62,755 nucleotides of DNA from Woeseiaceae bacterium (GTDB taxonomy: Bacteria > Pseudomonadota > Gammaproteobacteria > Steroidobacterales > Woeseiaceae). Positions 38,335 to 46,476 of this stretch are shown here, piece by piece. Location: the NCBI GenBank assembly GCA_028280615.1, contig JANQLK010000008.1, positions 1 to 62,755 of the forward strand, given 5' to 3'. Numbering within the stretch: position 1 is the stretch's first letter; the number at the start of each line of letters is the position of its first letter. The translations under genes were made by a program, and so were the position numbers. The notes under the pieces are model-generated. The model worked only from the letters and a program-made list of their open reading frames with translations, did not search any database and had not been told where the DNA came from.

Positions 38335-39498
38335 TCAGCGCCCGGCGTTCGCGGGCGACGCCTGCATACGCTCGTAGACTTCGGCGAACATCGATTTTAT
38401 CAGTTCGTCGTCTAATCCGAACTCGTCCAGCGAATACCTGTGCTGCGACGAGGACGAGCGGGAGGCCGCGTCGCAGTCGCCCAGGGTCCCCGAGAGCGCC
38501 GGGCTGACGGCCAGACCGAGGCGCGCGAAAGCCTCCCGCACGCTGGCCTCTAGCCGCTCACGCAGGTCCTCATTGCGGATGGTTGCCACCCGGCCCGGAT
38601 GAGCGTCTTCGACGTCCGCGGCGTGCAGGTAGTAGTAGCGCATCAGGTCGGCAAGCGCATCGCGAAACTCGGGCGTCACGTGCTTGAAGCCGACGGCCCG
38701 GAGACCGGGCCTCAAGGAACTCAGCTGCGATGGCACGGACGCCAGCGGATCGCGCCACGTCGCGATGACGCTCGCGTCCGGAAACTCCTCGAGAACGGCT
38801 CCCATCATGCCGCTGAACGAAGCGTTCTTGGACAGGAAGGTCCGGTCGCTGCCGAACACGTAGAGGTGTTTCTGTATCGCGCGGCGATACCAGCCCAGCA
38901 GTCGCCGCCGCTCTTTGCCGGAGAGTTCCGTATCGAGGCGTGCGGATCGCCACAGCCAGTCCGCGCGCGGAAACGCGACCACGAGCAGGAAGCACTCCGC
39001 GATCGGCATCAGGCAGAGGAAGTCCTCCTCGGGATCGTCGAGGCTCAAGGGGTGGATGTCGTCGAGCGGGCCCGCGATCAGCCGTCCGAGCCGCGCGCCG
39101 AGCCGGCCGAACGGGCGCCCGAGCCGGCGATCGAGCCGGCCGAGCCTAAGCCAGGTCTTGCGCGCGGTCACCGACAGGCCGAACAGGCACTCCCAGGTAC
39201 GAAAGGTCGTGTACGCGGGATCGCGCGCGAGCACCTGGTGCAGAAACGTCGTTCCAGTCCTCGGTGGGCCGATTACGAACAGCGGCGCACGCACGGCGAC
39301 GCCTCGGTAGCCGCGGAAGAATACCTCGTCGAGTGCCAGCCCGAGCCAGTGCATCGCCTGCCACAGCAGGAACAGCGGAAACGCGAGGATCAGGAGCAGC
39401 GCGCCCCATAGCGACCGGCCCCGATCGAACGGCGATGCGAGCACCTGCAGGAACAGGCTCAGGTAGCGACGCAAAGCGACCAGCGGCATTGCCCACAT
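38335..39498 (-). CDS. Sulfotransferase-family protein
   Basis: 387 residues. The PAPS 5'-phosphosulfate loop GPPRTGTTFLHQVLARDPAY lies near 75-95, and the 3'-phosphate region is VIATWRDPLASVPSQ near 250. An N-terminal hydrophobic segment (ALLLILAFPLFLLWQAMHWL) suggests membrane attachment. Probably sulfates a glycolipid or polysaccharide made with the adjacent glycosyltransferase; the acceptor is unknown. First gene of a three-gene minus-strand set, divergent from mgtE. Confidence 0.88.
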   Translation of the reverse strand: MWAMPLVALRRYLSLFLQVLASPFDRGRSLWGALLLILAFPLFLLWQAMHWLGLALDEVFFRGYRGVAVRAPLFVIGPPRTGTTFLHQVLARDPAYTTFRTWECLFGLSVTARKTWLRLGRLDRRLGRPFGRLGARLGRLIAGPLDDIHPLSLDDPEEDFLCLMPIAECFLLVVAFPRADWLWRSARLDTELSGKERRRLLGWYRRAIQKHLYVFGSDRTFLSKNASFSGMMGAVLEEFPDASVIATWRDPLASVPSQLSSLRPGLRAVGFKHVTPEFRDALADLMRYYYLHAADVEDAHPGRVATIRNEDLRERLEASVREAFARLGLAVSPALSGTLGDCDAASRSSSSQHRYSLDEFGLDDELIKSMFAEVYERMQASPANAGR

Positions 39499-39593
39499 CG
39501 GCAGTTACCTTGGCGAAACTGGCGCGAGTATCGCACAGTTGCTAGCGGATTCCTGCGGTCCGGGTGGCCCGGGCTGTGGAGAACGCCGCCGCA

Positions 39594-39618
39594 ATCGAGT
39601 AGCGTTGCGCTACCCGAT
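39594..39618. other. Stem-loop upstream of mgtE
   Basis: ATCG-A-GTAGCG / TTG / CGCTAC-C-CGAT forms a 6-bp plus 4-bp stem with one mismatch, ending 21 bases before the mgtE ATG. It does not resemble the long M-box magnesium riboswitch. It could be a leader hairpin or the terminator remnant of an older gene. Confidence 0.3.
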
Positions 39619-39639
39619 TCGGAGCGAAGAGCCGCCACG

Positions 39640-41073
39640 ATGTCCACGTCCGCCGACAAGCGCCGACCGAGCACCGGGACACCGCGCTGGAGACGCGGCG
39701 AACCGGGCGCGGACGACTCGGACAATCGCGCGCTGTGCGACGACATCGAAGAGCTGATCGGCAACGACGAGCGGGGCAGGGTGCTCGATATCGTCCGCAG
39801 CTGGCCGCCGGCCGACGTCATGGAACTCCTCGTGCTTCTGCCGCTGCGCAAGGCCCGCAAGCTCTATGACTGGCTGCCGCCCGGCCCGGCCGTCAAGGTG
39901 CTGGTGGCGATCAGCCCGGACCTTCGTGCGGTCCTGATGCAGGAGTCCGGCATCGCGCGAATCGCGGCGATTGCCGCCGGGCTCGAGGATGACGACGCGG
40001 TCGAACTGCTCGCCGACTTCCCGAAGGAGATGGTCGAGCAGATTCTGCCGCGGCTCGACAACGCCGAGCAGATCGCCGAGCGCCTCGAGTTCGACGAGGA
40101 CACGGCCGGCGAGGTCATGAGCAACAAGTTCGTCGTCGTCCTCGACGACTGGAACGTCGACATGGCGACGAGAGCCATTCGCCGCAAGGCCGACGAAATC
40201 GAAAAGTTCTACGAGGTCTATGTTGTCGACGAGGCGCGGCGGCTCGTAGGCGGCCTCAAGCTCCGCGATCTCCTGCTGCACGACGGCGAGGCGATCATTC
40301 GCGAGATCATGCACGACGTGCTCGTCTCGGTAACGCCGGATGCCGACCAGGAGGACGTCCTCGAACTCGCCATGCGCTACCGCGTACGGTCGATACCCGT
40401 CATCGACGCGGATCGACACGTGATCGGCCGCATCACGGTCGACGAACTCGCCGAGATCGTTCGCGACGAGGCCGAGGAAGACATCATGCTGATGAGCGGT
40501 CTCGCGCCGGATGCCCGGCCGGAGCACTCGCTCGGCCGCATCATCCGCGGCCGCCTGCCGTGGCTCGTCGGCGGCCTGATGGGTGCCGCGCTGGCCGGCG
40601 CCGTGGTCGCGTCGTTCGAGACCGAGCTCAAAAAGGCCGCCGTGCTCGCGACGTTCATACCGATCGTCATGGCCATGGCCGGCAACGCCGGCATCCAGGC
40701 GTCGACCGTGACCGTGCAGGGCCTCGCCAAGGGCAACGTCTGGACGGGCGACGTCGGCCGGCGGCTAATGCGAGAACTGGCCGGCGCCGTGATCAACGGT
40801 GCGATCGTGGCGGTGCTGCTGATCGCGATCATTTTGGCCGTCTCGCAGGTCATCGCCGTGGATGCGCCCGTGAGACTTGCGATGGCCGCGGGCCTGTCGG
40901 TCGCGCTGGTCATCGCGATGGCCGCGGCGCTGGGATCGAGCGTGCCGCTGGTGCTGGACCGGATGAAGGTGGACCCGGCCGTCGCCACGGGCGTATTCGT
41001 GACGACGAGTAATGACATCTTCGGGGTGCTCGTGTATTTCCTCGTGGCGAGTTCGATTTATTTGGGTGGGTAG
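39640..41073 (+). CDS. mgtE: Magnesium transporter MgtE
   Basis: 477 residues in the MgtE order: N-domain of helical repeats (about 30-150, EILPRLDNAEQIAERLEF DEDTAGEVM), two CBS domains (about 155-275) that sense cytoplasmic Mg, a connecting helix and five membrane helices from about 305 (PWLVGGLMGAALAGAVVASFE, FIPIVMAMAGNAGIQAS). The pore motif PIVMAMAGNAGIQ is present. Dimeric channel for Mg uptake. No riboswitch recognised upstream. Confidence 0.95.
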   Translation: MSTSADKRRPSTGTPRWRRGEPGADDSDNRALCDDIEELIGNDERGRVLDIVRSWPPADVMELLVLLPLRKARKLYDWLPPGPAVKVLVAISPDLRAVLMQESGIARIAAIAAGLEDDDAVELLADFPKEMVEQILPRLDNAEQIAERLEFDEDTAGEVMSNKFVVVLDDWNVDMATRAIRRKADEIEKFYEVYVVDEARRLVGGLKLRDLLLHDGEAIIREIMHDVLVSVTPDADQEDVLELAMRYRVRSIPVIDADRHVIGRITVDELAEIVRDEAEEDIMLMSGLAPDARPEHSLGRIIRGRLPWLVGGLMGAALAGAVVASFETELKKAAVLATFIPIVMAMAGNAGIQASTVTVQGLAKGNVWTGDVGRRLMRELAGAVINGAIVAVLLIAIILAVSQVIAVDAPVRLAMAAGLSVALVIAMAAALGSSVPLVLDRMKVDPAVATGVFVTTSNDIFGVLVYFLVASSIYLGG

Positions 41074-41097
41074 CTGGCGGCGAGGAGGTTTGAGGGA

Positions 41098-41514
41098 ATG
41101 GGTCGATTCGCACGAGCCTTCGGTTTCTTCTCCGCGGTGCTGCCAACCGTTTCCGCCGGCCAGTTGGCGACCTGCCCCGAGGATCTCGACGCGATTTTTC
41201 AGCCATCGCCAGAGTACCCATCAGCGGAGGAGGCCACAGACTATTTCGGCCGATCGACGAGGTATCTGCACGTGTTCGTCGAGGGTTCGGTGGTCGTCAG
41301 ATTGACAGTCTCAGCATCCGGAAACGTAGACGAGGTTAAAGTCATCGACTCGACATATAGACTCGTGGGCCGTGATCGAGACGCGTACGAGGATGGCTAT
41401 TTCGACGAATTCCATCCGACGAACGTAATGCGAGCGGTCAAACGCTGGAAGTTCGCACCCGTTGATTACTCGTGTCAGATGACGCGGGTGTTTTCGTGGA
41501 AAATGGAAGACTGA
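41098..41514 (+). CDS. Small exported protein with TonB C-terminal-like domain
   Basis: 138 residues. A short signal peptide (FGFFSAVLPTVSA) is followed by one TonB-C-like domain with VEGSVVVRLTVSASGNVDEVKVIDST and AVKRWKFAPVDY. Unlike TonB there is no membrane anchor plus Pro-rich spacer, so it probably acts as a free periplasmic domain or in envelope assembly rather than energy transduction. Strong ribosome site GAGGAGG. It follows mgtE by 24 bases. Confidence 0.75.
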   Translation: MGRFARAFGFFSAVLPTVSAGQLATCPEDLDAIFQPSPEYPSAEEATDYFGRSTRYLHVFVEGSVVVRLTVSASGNVDEVKVIDSTYRLVGRDRDAYEDGYFDEFHPTNVMRAVKRWKFAPVDYSCQMTRVFSWKMED

Positions 41515-41572
41515 GTAGCGCTGATGTTGGCGCCTTCTGGCCGTTTCCAGCCCGCCGCCAGGCTTGCGAATG

Positions 41573-41663
41573 AGCGATCGGACCCCGCGAAAGCAAAAGT
41601 CTCGCGTTTCCGCGGAAACATCTTTTACCGGCTGCTCTAGTACTGATGCCTGCGGTTGGCTCG
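41573..41663 (-). repeat. Imperfect direct repeat, left copy, with palindromic core
   Basis: About 90 bp that recur at 43060-43146 in the same orientation; roughly 70 of 83 aligned bases are identical by eye. The core GTTTCCGCGGAAAC is a perfect palindrome. Read on the minus strand it encodes VKDVSAETR, resembling the V-T-A-E-T motif of the DUF222/HNH protein at the window start. The 266-base gap 41515-41781 contains nothing else recognised. Confidence 0.75.
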
Positions 41664-41781
41664 GGCCGAGCCGCGACGGGAGGTCAGGGACGAGCGAGTA
41701 CTGATTTGTGCCCGTCCACAACAACTGTAGCGGTCACCCGCAAATCTGGCGATAGGCCCCAAAACTGAAAACAGGCGTATT

Positions 41782-42390
41782 GTGGATCTTGTCTCGCAAG
41801 CAAAGAAGGCAAAGGCAGAAACCGAGAGACTTCTGGAGGAAGCGTTTGGGTTTCTTGAGCGTGACCACAACTACAAATCCTGCCCCGTAGAGTGGGGAGG
41901 TGGCGGTCCGTACCATCAGTTCGAAAAGAAATATCAGCTCGGTGGGCGGAGCATCTGTTTTTTTGTGAACTATGATCATCCGGGTGCTTGCGGCATGTAC
42001 ATCTCACCTGTCGACCTCCGTGCAAGGCAAGAGGTTTACCCCGAGATTCGTTATATCCTGAAATCCTATATGTACTTGGAAGTCGCACTAGAGAGGAGAG
42101 GGCGTCCACTGAAATTCAGAAAGCATGAGAGTTTTTCTGATGCTCTGAAATACTATGCAGATCTCCTGCAGCGGGAGTTTGAAATGGAAATCGTCGGCGA
42201 TTTCAGCGCGTACCCGGACATTGAATACATCGTTGAGCTCGAACAATCCGGAGCACCGGAAGGCAAGGGAACTCGCATTGGAAACTTTTCCGAGCTTTCT
42301 GCCGCTGAAAGCTCTGCGCTTCGAGCGATAGGTAGCGAGTCGTTCGGGCCAGACGACTACGTCACATTGACAGCCCAGTATAGGCTGTGA
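41782..42390 (+). CDS. Unknown soluble protein in low-GC islet
   Basis: 202 residues, GTG start. An N-terminal amphipathic helix (QAKKAKAETERLLEEAFGFLE) is followed by a mixed alpha/beta domain with CPVEWGGGGPYHQFEKKY and CFFVNYDHPGACGMYI; no signal or membrane segment, no family recognised. Base composition is clearly lower in GC than the neighbours (45% in 42061-42120). With the next two genes it is bracketed by direct repeats, suggesting horizontal acquisition. An immunity- or defence-type role is conceivable but nothing in the sequence shows it. Confidence 0.65.
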   Translation: MDLVSQAKKAKAETERLLEEAFGFLERDHNYKSCPVEWGGGGPYHQFEKKYQLGGRSICFFVNYDHPGACGMYISPVDLRARQEVYPEIRYILKSYMYLEVALERRGRPLKFRKHESFSDALKYYADLLQREFEMEIVGDFSAYPDIEYIVELEQSGAPEGKGTRIGNFSELSAAESSALRAIGSESFGPDDYVTLTAQYRL

Positions 42391-42442
42391 ATGCTCGCTA
42401 TTGGATGGCTAGAGCGGCAATCCAACCCCTAAGGACCAGGGT

Positions 42443-42775
42443 ATGTGGAGCAAATCAATTCGATTTATTGGGCGGTATCTTGCGATCGGCGTTCTCGTTG
42501 GAGTCGGCGTCGTTGCGGTTGAGGAAGTCTACTGGCAGACCTTTGGTAAGGAACGCATCGACGATCTCCAGCAGTCAATCGACAACGTTTTGGAAGCGAC
42601 GAGCCACAGACGATCGAAATCAATGCAGATTGAGCTTGCCCGACCGCCCGCTGTTGGCCTAGACCTGCCAGCAGCCAGGTCTTCGCTATACTTGCTGCTT
42701 CTGACCCGAATCGGCCCCAGGATAGCGATGCTTATGTATTCGATCAGTGGCGAAATTCGCCAGGTAGGTGTCTAG
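42443..42775 (+). CDS. Unknown small membrane protein in low-GC islet
   Basis: 110 residues. A hydrophobic segment near the N-terminus (YLAIGVLVGVGVVAVEEVYW) is followed by a charged helix (KERIDDLQQSIDNVLEA) and a second hydrophobic part (SLYLLLLTRIGPRIAMLMY). The AAGGA ribosome site is well placed before the ATG. No family recognised. An inverted repeat (AGACCTG...CAGGTCT) lies within the coding sequence near 42660. Ends just before the start of the zinc-ribbon gene, so co-translation is likely. Confidence 0.5.
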   Translation: MWSKSIRFIGRYLAIGVLVGVGVVAVEEVYWQTFGKERIDDLQQSIDNVLEATSHRRSKSMQIELARPPAVGLDLPAARSSLYLLLLTRIGPRIAMLMYSISGEIRQVGV

Positions 42776-42779
42776 TCCG

Positions 42780-43028
42780 ATGTCGAACCTGGCTTGGCTG
42801 CTTTTTGGGCTCCTGATTGGAGGGCTGATCGGCTTCCGCGTGTATCTCGACAGGCCCGATAAGATTCCTTGCAAGAACTGCGGACAAACTCTAAGGCGCG
42901 TGTCGGGCAGGCGATATCCTGCAATCGACTGGTTTTTCTTCAAGCACGATTGGCGAGCCAGGGAAGAGTGGCGGTGTGACTCATGCGGATTCGAGAAGAC
43001 CACAGATGTCCCGGATCTGACCCGCTGA
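42780..43028 (+). CDS. Small membrane-anchored zinc-ribbon protein
   Basis: 82 residues from the ATG at 42780 (a GTG at 42768, overlapping the preceding gene, is the alternative). One N-terminal membrane helix (WLLFGLLIGGLIGFRVYL) is followed by a cytoplasmic zinc-ribbon with CKNC and CDSC pairs about 40 residues apart. Function unknown. Third gene of the low-GC islet; the right-hand direct repeat begins 31 bases after its stop. Confidence 0.65.
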   Translation: MSNLAWLLFGLLIGGLIGFRVYLDRPDKIPCKNCGQTLRRVSGRRYPAIDWFFFKHDWRAREEWRCDSCGFEKTTDVPDLTR

Positions 43029-43059
43029 CCGCCGTAGCGACTGTCACCTTCTGGCCAGA

Positions 43060-43146
43060 AGCGATCTGACCCCGCGAAAGCAGACGTTTCACGTTTCCGC
43101 GGAAACGTCTTTTACGAGCTGCTCCACTTCTGCTGCCTGCGGCTCG
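43060..43146 (-). repeat. Imperfect direct repeat, right copy, with palindromic core
   Basis: Partner of the repeat at 41573-41663 with the same palindromic GTTTCCGCGGAAAC core. On the minus strand it reads VKDVSAET then a stop. A further shared block (CCTTCTGGCC) lies just upstream in both copies but at different spacing. Together the copies bracket three low-GC genes. Confidence 0.75.
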
Positions 43147-43170
43147 TTCGGCACTTCTGGATCGATTCGA

Positions 43171-44178
43171 TCATTGACGCGAAGAGACCAGCGCTCGAGT
43201 CAGCTCGTATAGCGTGTGAAAGGACTGCGACATGTCCGATTCATTGAGACGCCAACCCTCATCGTCGAGAAGCTCTACGCTGGGACAGTCGCCGGGCGGA
43301 TGATTCGGGTCCTTGCGAACGCGGAATCCGCATCGCTCCAGGGCTCGCTGCGTCCATTCACGCCGTACGGATGCGCCGCCGTCAAGTACTATCCACGGCC
43401 CCGCCTGCTGGCGCGTTTGCAGCACGCCGCGCAGCGGATCGAAGACGATGCTCGAATCGCTGAATGTCTCGGAGAGCTCGCCAGAGAGCACGAGATCCTC
43501 GGGTGCACCAGAGCGAATCTGCCCTTCGCTGTCGATGAGCCAGGTTCGGTCCGCGTAGCGCAGCGCCAGGTCCAGATCGTGCGTCGAAATCAGCATGGCG
43601 CAGCCGGAATCGTGTGCGAGCTCCTTCAGCAAAGCCATCATCTCGACACGCCGTGGCAAGTCGAGAAAGGCGGTTATCTCGTCGAGAATCAGGATCTCGG
43701 GTTGCTGAGCCAAGGCACGCGCCAGCATCACTCGCTGCCGCTCGCCATCGCTCAGCTCGCTCACGAAACGCTGAGAGAGATGCCCGGCCCCCGACATCCG
43801 TATGGCGTTCTGGATTACGGCGTGGTCGTTCTCAGTCAGCTTTCCGCGCCATTTTGTGTGCGGATGGCGCCCGAGGCTAACCAGAGCGTAGCTCGTGAGG
43901 AGTCCGGCGGTAACACGTTCCGTGAGCACAACTCCCACCAGGCGCGCGCGATCACGAGCCGAAATCTCCCTGAGGTCGCGCCCCCGGACGCGAACGCGGC
44001 CGGCGAGTGGCGGCTGCATTCCGGCGATCGTGCGCATGAGCGTCGACTTGCCTGCGCCGTTGGGCCCAAGAAGGCATACGAACTCACCGGCGTCCAGTCC
44101 AAGGTTTATCTGTGTCGCGACACGTGTATTCCCCCGACGAGACCGGTATCCAATGTCCAATGCCTGAAGCTCGAGCAT
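43171..44178 (-). CDS. ABC transporter ATP-binding protein, FecE/BtuD type, with C-terminal extension
   Basis: 335 residues. Walker A GPNGAGKSTLMRTIAG near 38, signature LSDGERQRVMLARAL (Asp for the usual Gly), Walker B ILILDEITAFLD, switch His in STHDLDLA. Family members are about 255 residues; here some 85 extra residues follow (from about 250) that I do not recognise, possibly regulatory. Supplies energy for metal-chelate import with the FecCD-type permease, one base away. Last gene of a five-gene minus-strand operon. Confidence 0.92.
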   Translation of the reverse strand: MLELQALDIGYRSRRGNTRVATQINLGLDAGEFVCLLGPNGAGKSTLMRTIAGMQPPLAGRVRVRGRDLREISARDRARLVGVVLTERVTAGLLTSYALVSLGRHPHTKWRGKLTENDHAVIQNAIRMSGAGHLSQRFVSELSDGERQRVMLARALAQQPEILILDEITAFLDLPRRVEMMALLKELAHDSGCAMLISTHDLDLALRYADRTWLIDSEGQIRSGAPEDLVLSGELSETFSDSSIVFDPLRGVLQTRQQAGPWIVLDGGASVRREWTQRALERCGFRVRKDPNHPPGDCPSVELLDDEGWRLNESDMSQSFHTLYELTRALVSSRQ

Positions 44179-45270
44179 CTATATGTCCATCGCGCGCATG
44201 TTGCGGTTTCGAATCAGGATCCAGATTACGAAAGGTGCACCCACGGCGGCGTTGACGGCGTTCAGATGCAGGACGTGGCGTTCCCATGGCAGGTGAACAA
44301 ACAGGTCCGCCCCCAGGCACAGCGTGGCGCCCAATAGCATCGCGGCCGGCATCAGCAGCCTGTGATCCGAGCTGTTGAGCAATCCGCGAGCCATGTGCGG
44401 GACGATGATTCCGACGAACAGCACCGGGCCACAATAGGCCGTCACCGGGGCTGCCAGTAGTACAGCACCCGCCAGGACGATCAGCCGGGCTCGACCGACG
44501 GGCAGCCCGAGCGTCATCGCGTAGTTCTCACCGAGAAGAAGCGCATTGAGCGATTTGACCAGGACGAGCGCGAGCAACAGCCCTATACCCAGACAGGGCA
44601 ATAGGATCGGAAAATGCCGCCACTCTACGCCGGCAAAACTCCCGTCGTTCCATGAGGCGAATACCCGTCCCTGCACTTCGGTGGTGAAATGCAGAACGAT
44701 ACTGACAAGGCCTTCTGCAAGATAACCGAGCATGAGCCCGACGATCAGCAACGTCATCGTGCTGACATGACGTGAAACGCCGGCGACTGCGATCGCCACC
44801 GCGCTGGCTCCCAGAATCGCTCCGGTAACGATGCCGAGTTCGCTCAGGAACGCGAGTCTCTCCAGCGATTCGGAGCCAACTATCGCACCGGTCGCGATGA
44901 CCAGGGCGACACCGAGCTGCGCGCCGCCGGTCAGGCCGAGGGCCCAGGGGCCGGCGAGTGGATTGCGGAACAAGGTTTGCATGAGTAGGCCCGCGGCACC
45001 GAGAGCGGCGCCGCAGACGAGGGCCGTGATGGCACGCGGAAGCCTAAGCTCCCAGATAATGGTCTCAAACGTGGCCGACTGGGTCTCGAGGCCGAACAGA
45101 AACCGCAACGCTTCCGCAGCGGGGATAGACACCGAGCCGATCAGGAGAATCATCGAGAACAGAGTGATCGGCGCGACCAGCATCATGCCGAGAAGTAAGG
45201 GCCGCGCACCTGCGCGCAGGTCGCCTTCGGCCAACGGGACCTGCGTCGCTTCGCGAATACCTTCGCTCAC
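44179..45270 (-). CDS. FecCD-family metal-chelate ABC permease
   Basis: 363 residues, about ten membrane helices. ALVCGAALGAAGLLMQTLFRNPLAGPWALGLTGGAQLG and the coupling-helix region RARLIVLAGAVLLAAPVTAYCGPVLFVGIIVPHMAR are classic FecCD/BtuC signatures. Homodimeric permease for siderophore, haem or cobalamin type substrates. Start overlaps the binding-protein stop by four bases and its stop abuts the ATPase gene, so the three are co-translated. Confidence 0.94.
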   Translation of the reverse strand: MSEGIREATQVPLAEGDLRAGARPLLLGMMLVAPITLFSMILLIGSVSIPAAEALRFLFGLETQSATFETIIWELRLPRAITALVCGAALGAAGLLMQTLFRNPLAGPWALGLTGGAQLGVALVIATGAIVGSESLERLAFLSELGIVTGAILGASAVAIAVAGVSRHVSTMTLLIVGLMLGYLAEGLVSIVLHFTTEVQGRVFASWNDGSFAGVEWRHFPILLPCLGIGLLLALVLVKSLNALLLGENYAMTLGLPVGRARLIVLAGAVLLAAPVTAYCGPVLFVGIIVPHMARGLLNSSDHRLLMPAAMLLGATLCLGADLFVHLPWERHVLHLNAVNAAVGAPFVIWILIRNRNMRAMDI

Positions 45271-46472
45271 GGCTCGATGCCCTCAAATCGCAAGGGCCGC
45301 AAGTATCTGAAGCGATGCTCCGGGAGCAATTGTGGATGCAGCAACGCGACCAGATCCTCGAGCACCCGGTCGACCTCCACCACGGCGCTTTCGTACCAGT
45401 CGTAAGCATTGTGATTCGGCCGCGAGCGATTGTGAACGTCGAACAGTCGTGCTCGCCGGATGGCGGGCGTCCCTTCCAGACCGCCAATGGATCCCGGTTC
45501 GCGGAGTGCCACCGACTCGGTGACGAAGGCGTCGATCTCGTCGGCGATCGACAGGATTTGCTCCGTCGTGACCGTGCGTTTGGGCCCACCGTCGGGATTC
45601 GCCCAGGGCGTGCGGCCTCCGGCATCGCTGACGAGCTGGGCGAGCCAGCTTGCCTCGGGAACGAGCCATTTGTTGCGTTGATTCGCGGGATCCAGCCATA
45701 CGACCGTTGGCGTAATGGGCTGAGCCCGGGCTCGCGCTGACAAATGCGAATACCGGCCCTTGATATCGGCGAGTAATGCGTTCGCCTTCGCTTCCTCGTT
45801 CAGAAAGACCGCAATGACGTGCAGCCACTCTGCCTGACCGAGTACATGCGGTTCCACCCAGGACATGCTTGGCACCGCGGGTATGCCGATCGCGCGAGCC
45901 CGCCGGATCGAATCGGCCCTGGCAAGTGAGGCTGTGGAGAGGAAGACGACGTCGGGTGCCGAGGCCAGCAGTTTCTCGTAGTCGGGCTTGCCGTGGAAGG
46001 ACTCGCCGATCGAGACGGCGGCGCCGGACTCCCAGCGCCGCCTCAGAGACGGCGCGTAGATGCCTCCGCCTCCCATAGCTACAACGTGCTCGGCATAGCC
46101 GAGTACACGGGCACGGTTCAAGGAAAGGTCTTCATTCGAACCGAGCGTTCGCGCCGGGATCGTTACCACCGTTGCCGATGCAAGTTTCCCTTCCAGCTTC
46201 GGGGCGGGAGCGCCGCACTGCAGCAGAACGACCGTGTCGCTGACGTTTTCGCCATTGGGATGCCGAATCGTGAGGATCTTGTAATGGTCGTGGTAAGTGA
46301 CCGTGAATCCGCGAGCATATTCGACCTCCGCTTTGATGGGATAGTAGTCCGCGTCGTAGTCGAAGTCGGCGGCACAGTCGTTTGGCTCGTTCGCGAAGGC
46401 ATCGCATGCCAGGAGTACCGCCGAGGCGGCAACAAGCCGGAAGCCGAATGGTCGGGGTTGCGCAGCGCGCAT
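45267..46472 (-). CDS. Periplasmic metal-chelate-binding protein of the ABC importer
   Basis: 401 residues from the ATG at 46472; the longer open frame runs into the receptor gene. Signal peptide (LVAASAVLLACDAFA), an unusual N-terminal part DYDADYYPIKAEVEYARGF with TVTYHDHYKILTI, then the class III (TroA/FepB-like) fold joined by a long helix (ASAPDVVFLSTAS, AIGIPAVPSMSWVEPHVLGQAEWL). Delivers the chelate from the outer-membrane receptor to the FecCD permease. The receptor stop lies five bases upstream. Confidence 0.88.
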   Translation of the reverse strand: MRAAQPRPFGFRLVAASAVLLACDAFANEPNDCAADFDYDADYYPIKAEVEYARGFTVTYHDHYKILTIRHPNGENVSDTVVLLQCGAPAPKLEGKLASATVVTIPARTLGSNEDLSLNRARVLGYAEHVVAMGGGGIYAPSLRRRWESGAAVSIGESFHGKPDYEKLLASAPDVVFLSTASLARADSIRRARAIGIPAVPSMSWVEPHVLGQAEWLHVIAVFLNEEAKANALLADIKGRYSHLSARARAQPITPTVVWLDPANQRNKWLVPEASWLAQLVSDAGGRTPWANPDGGPKRTVTTEQILSIADEIDAFVTESVALREPGSIGGLEGTPAIRRARLFDVHNRSRPNHNAYDWYESAVVEVDRVLEDLVALLHPQLLPEHRFRYLRPLRFEGIEP

Positions 46473-46476
46473 CAGA

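Noticed and set aside
39499..39639. M-box magnesium riboswitch upstream of mgtE
   Set aside because: Only 141 bases with one short stem-loop; the conserved multi-stem M-box core could not be recognised.
41311..41724. Minus-strand frame covering the left repeat and encoding VKDVSAETRDFCFRG
   Set aside because: Most of it is antisense to the TonB-C-domain gene and the remainder is the repeat itself. The equivalent frame in the right copy is stopped directly after VKDVSAET, so it is not a conserved gene.
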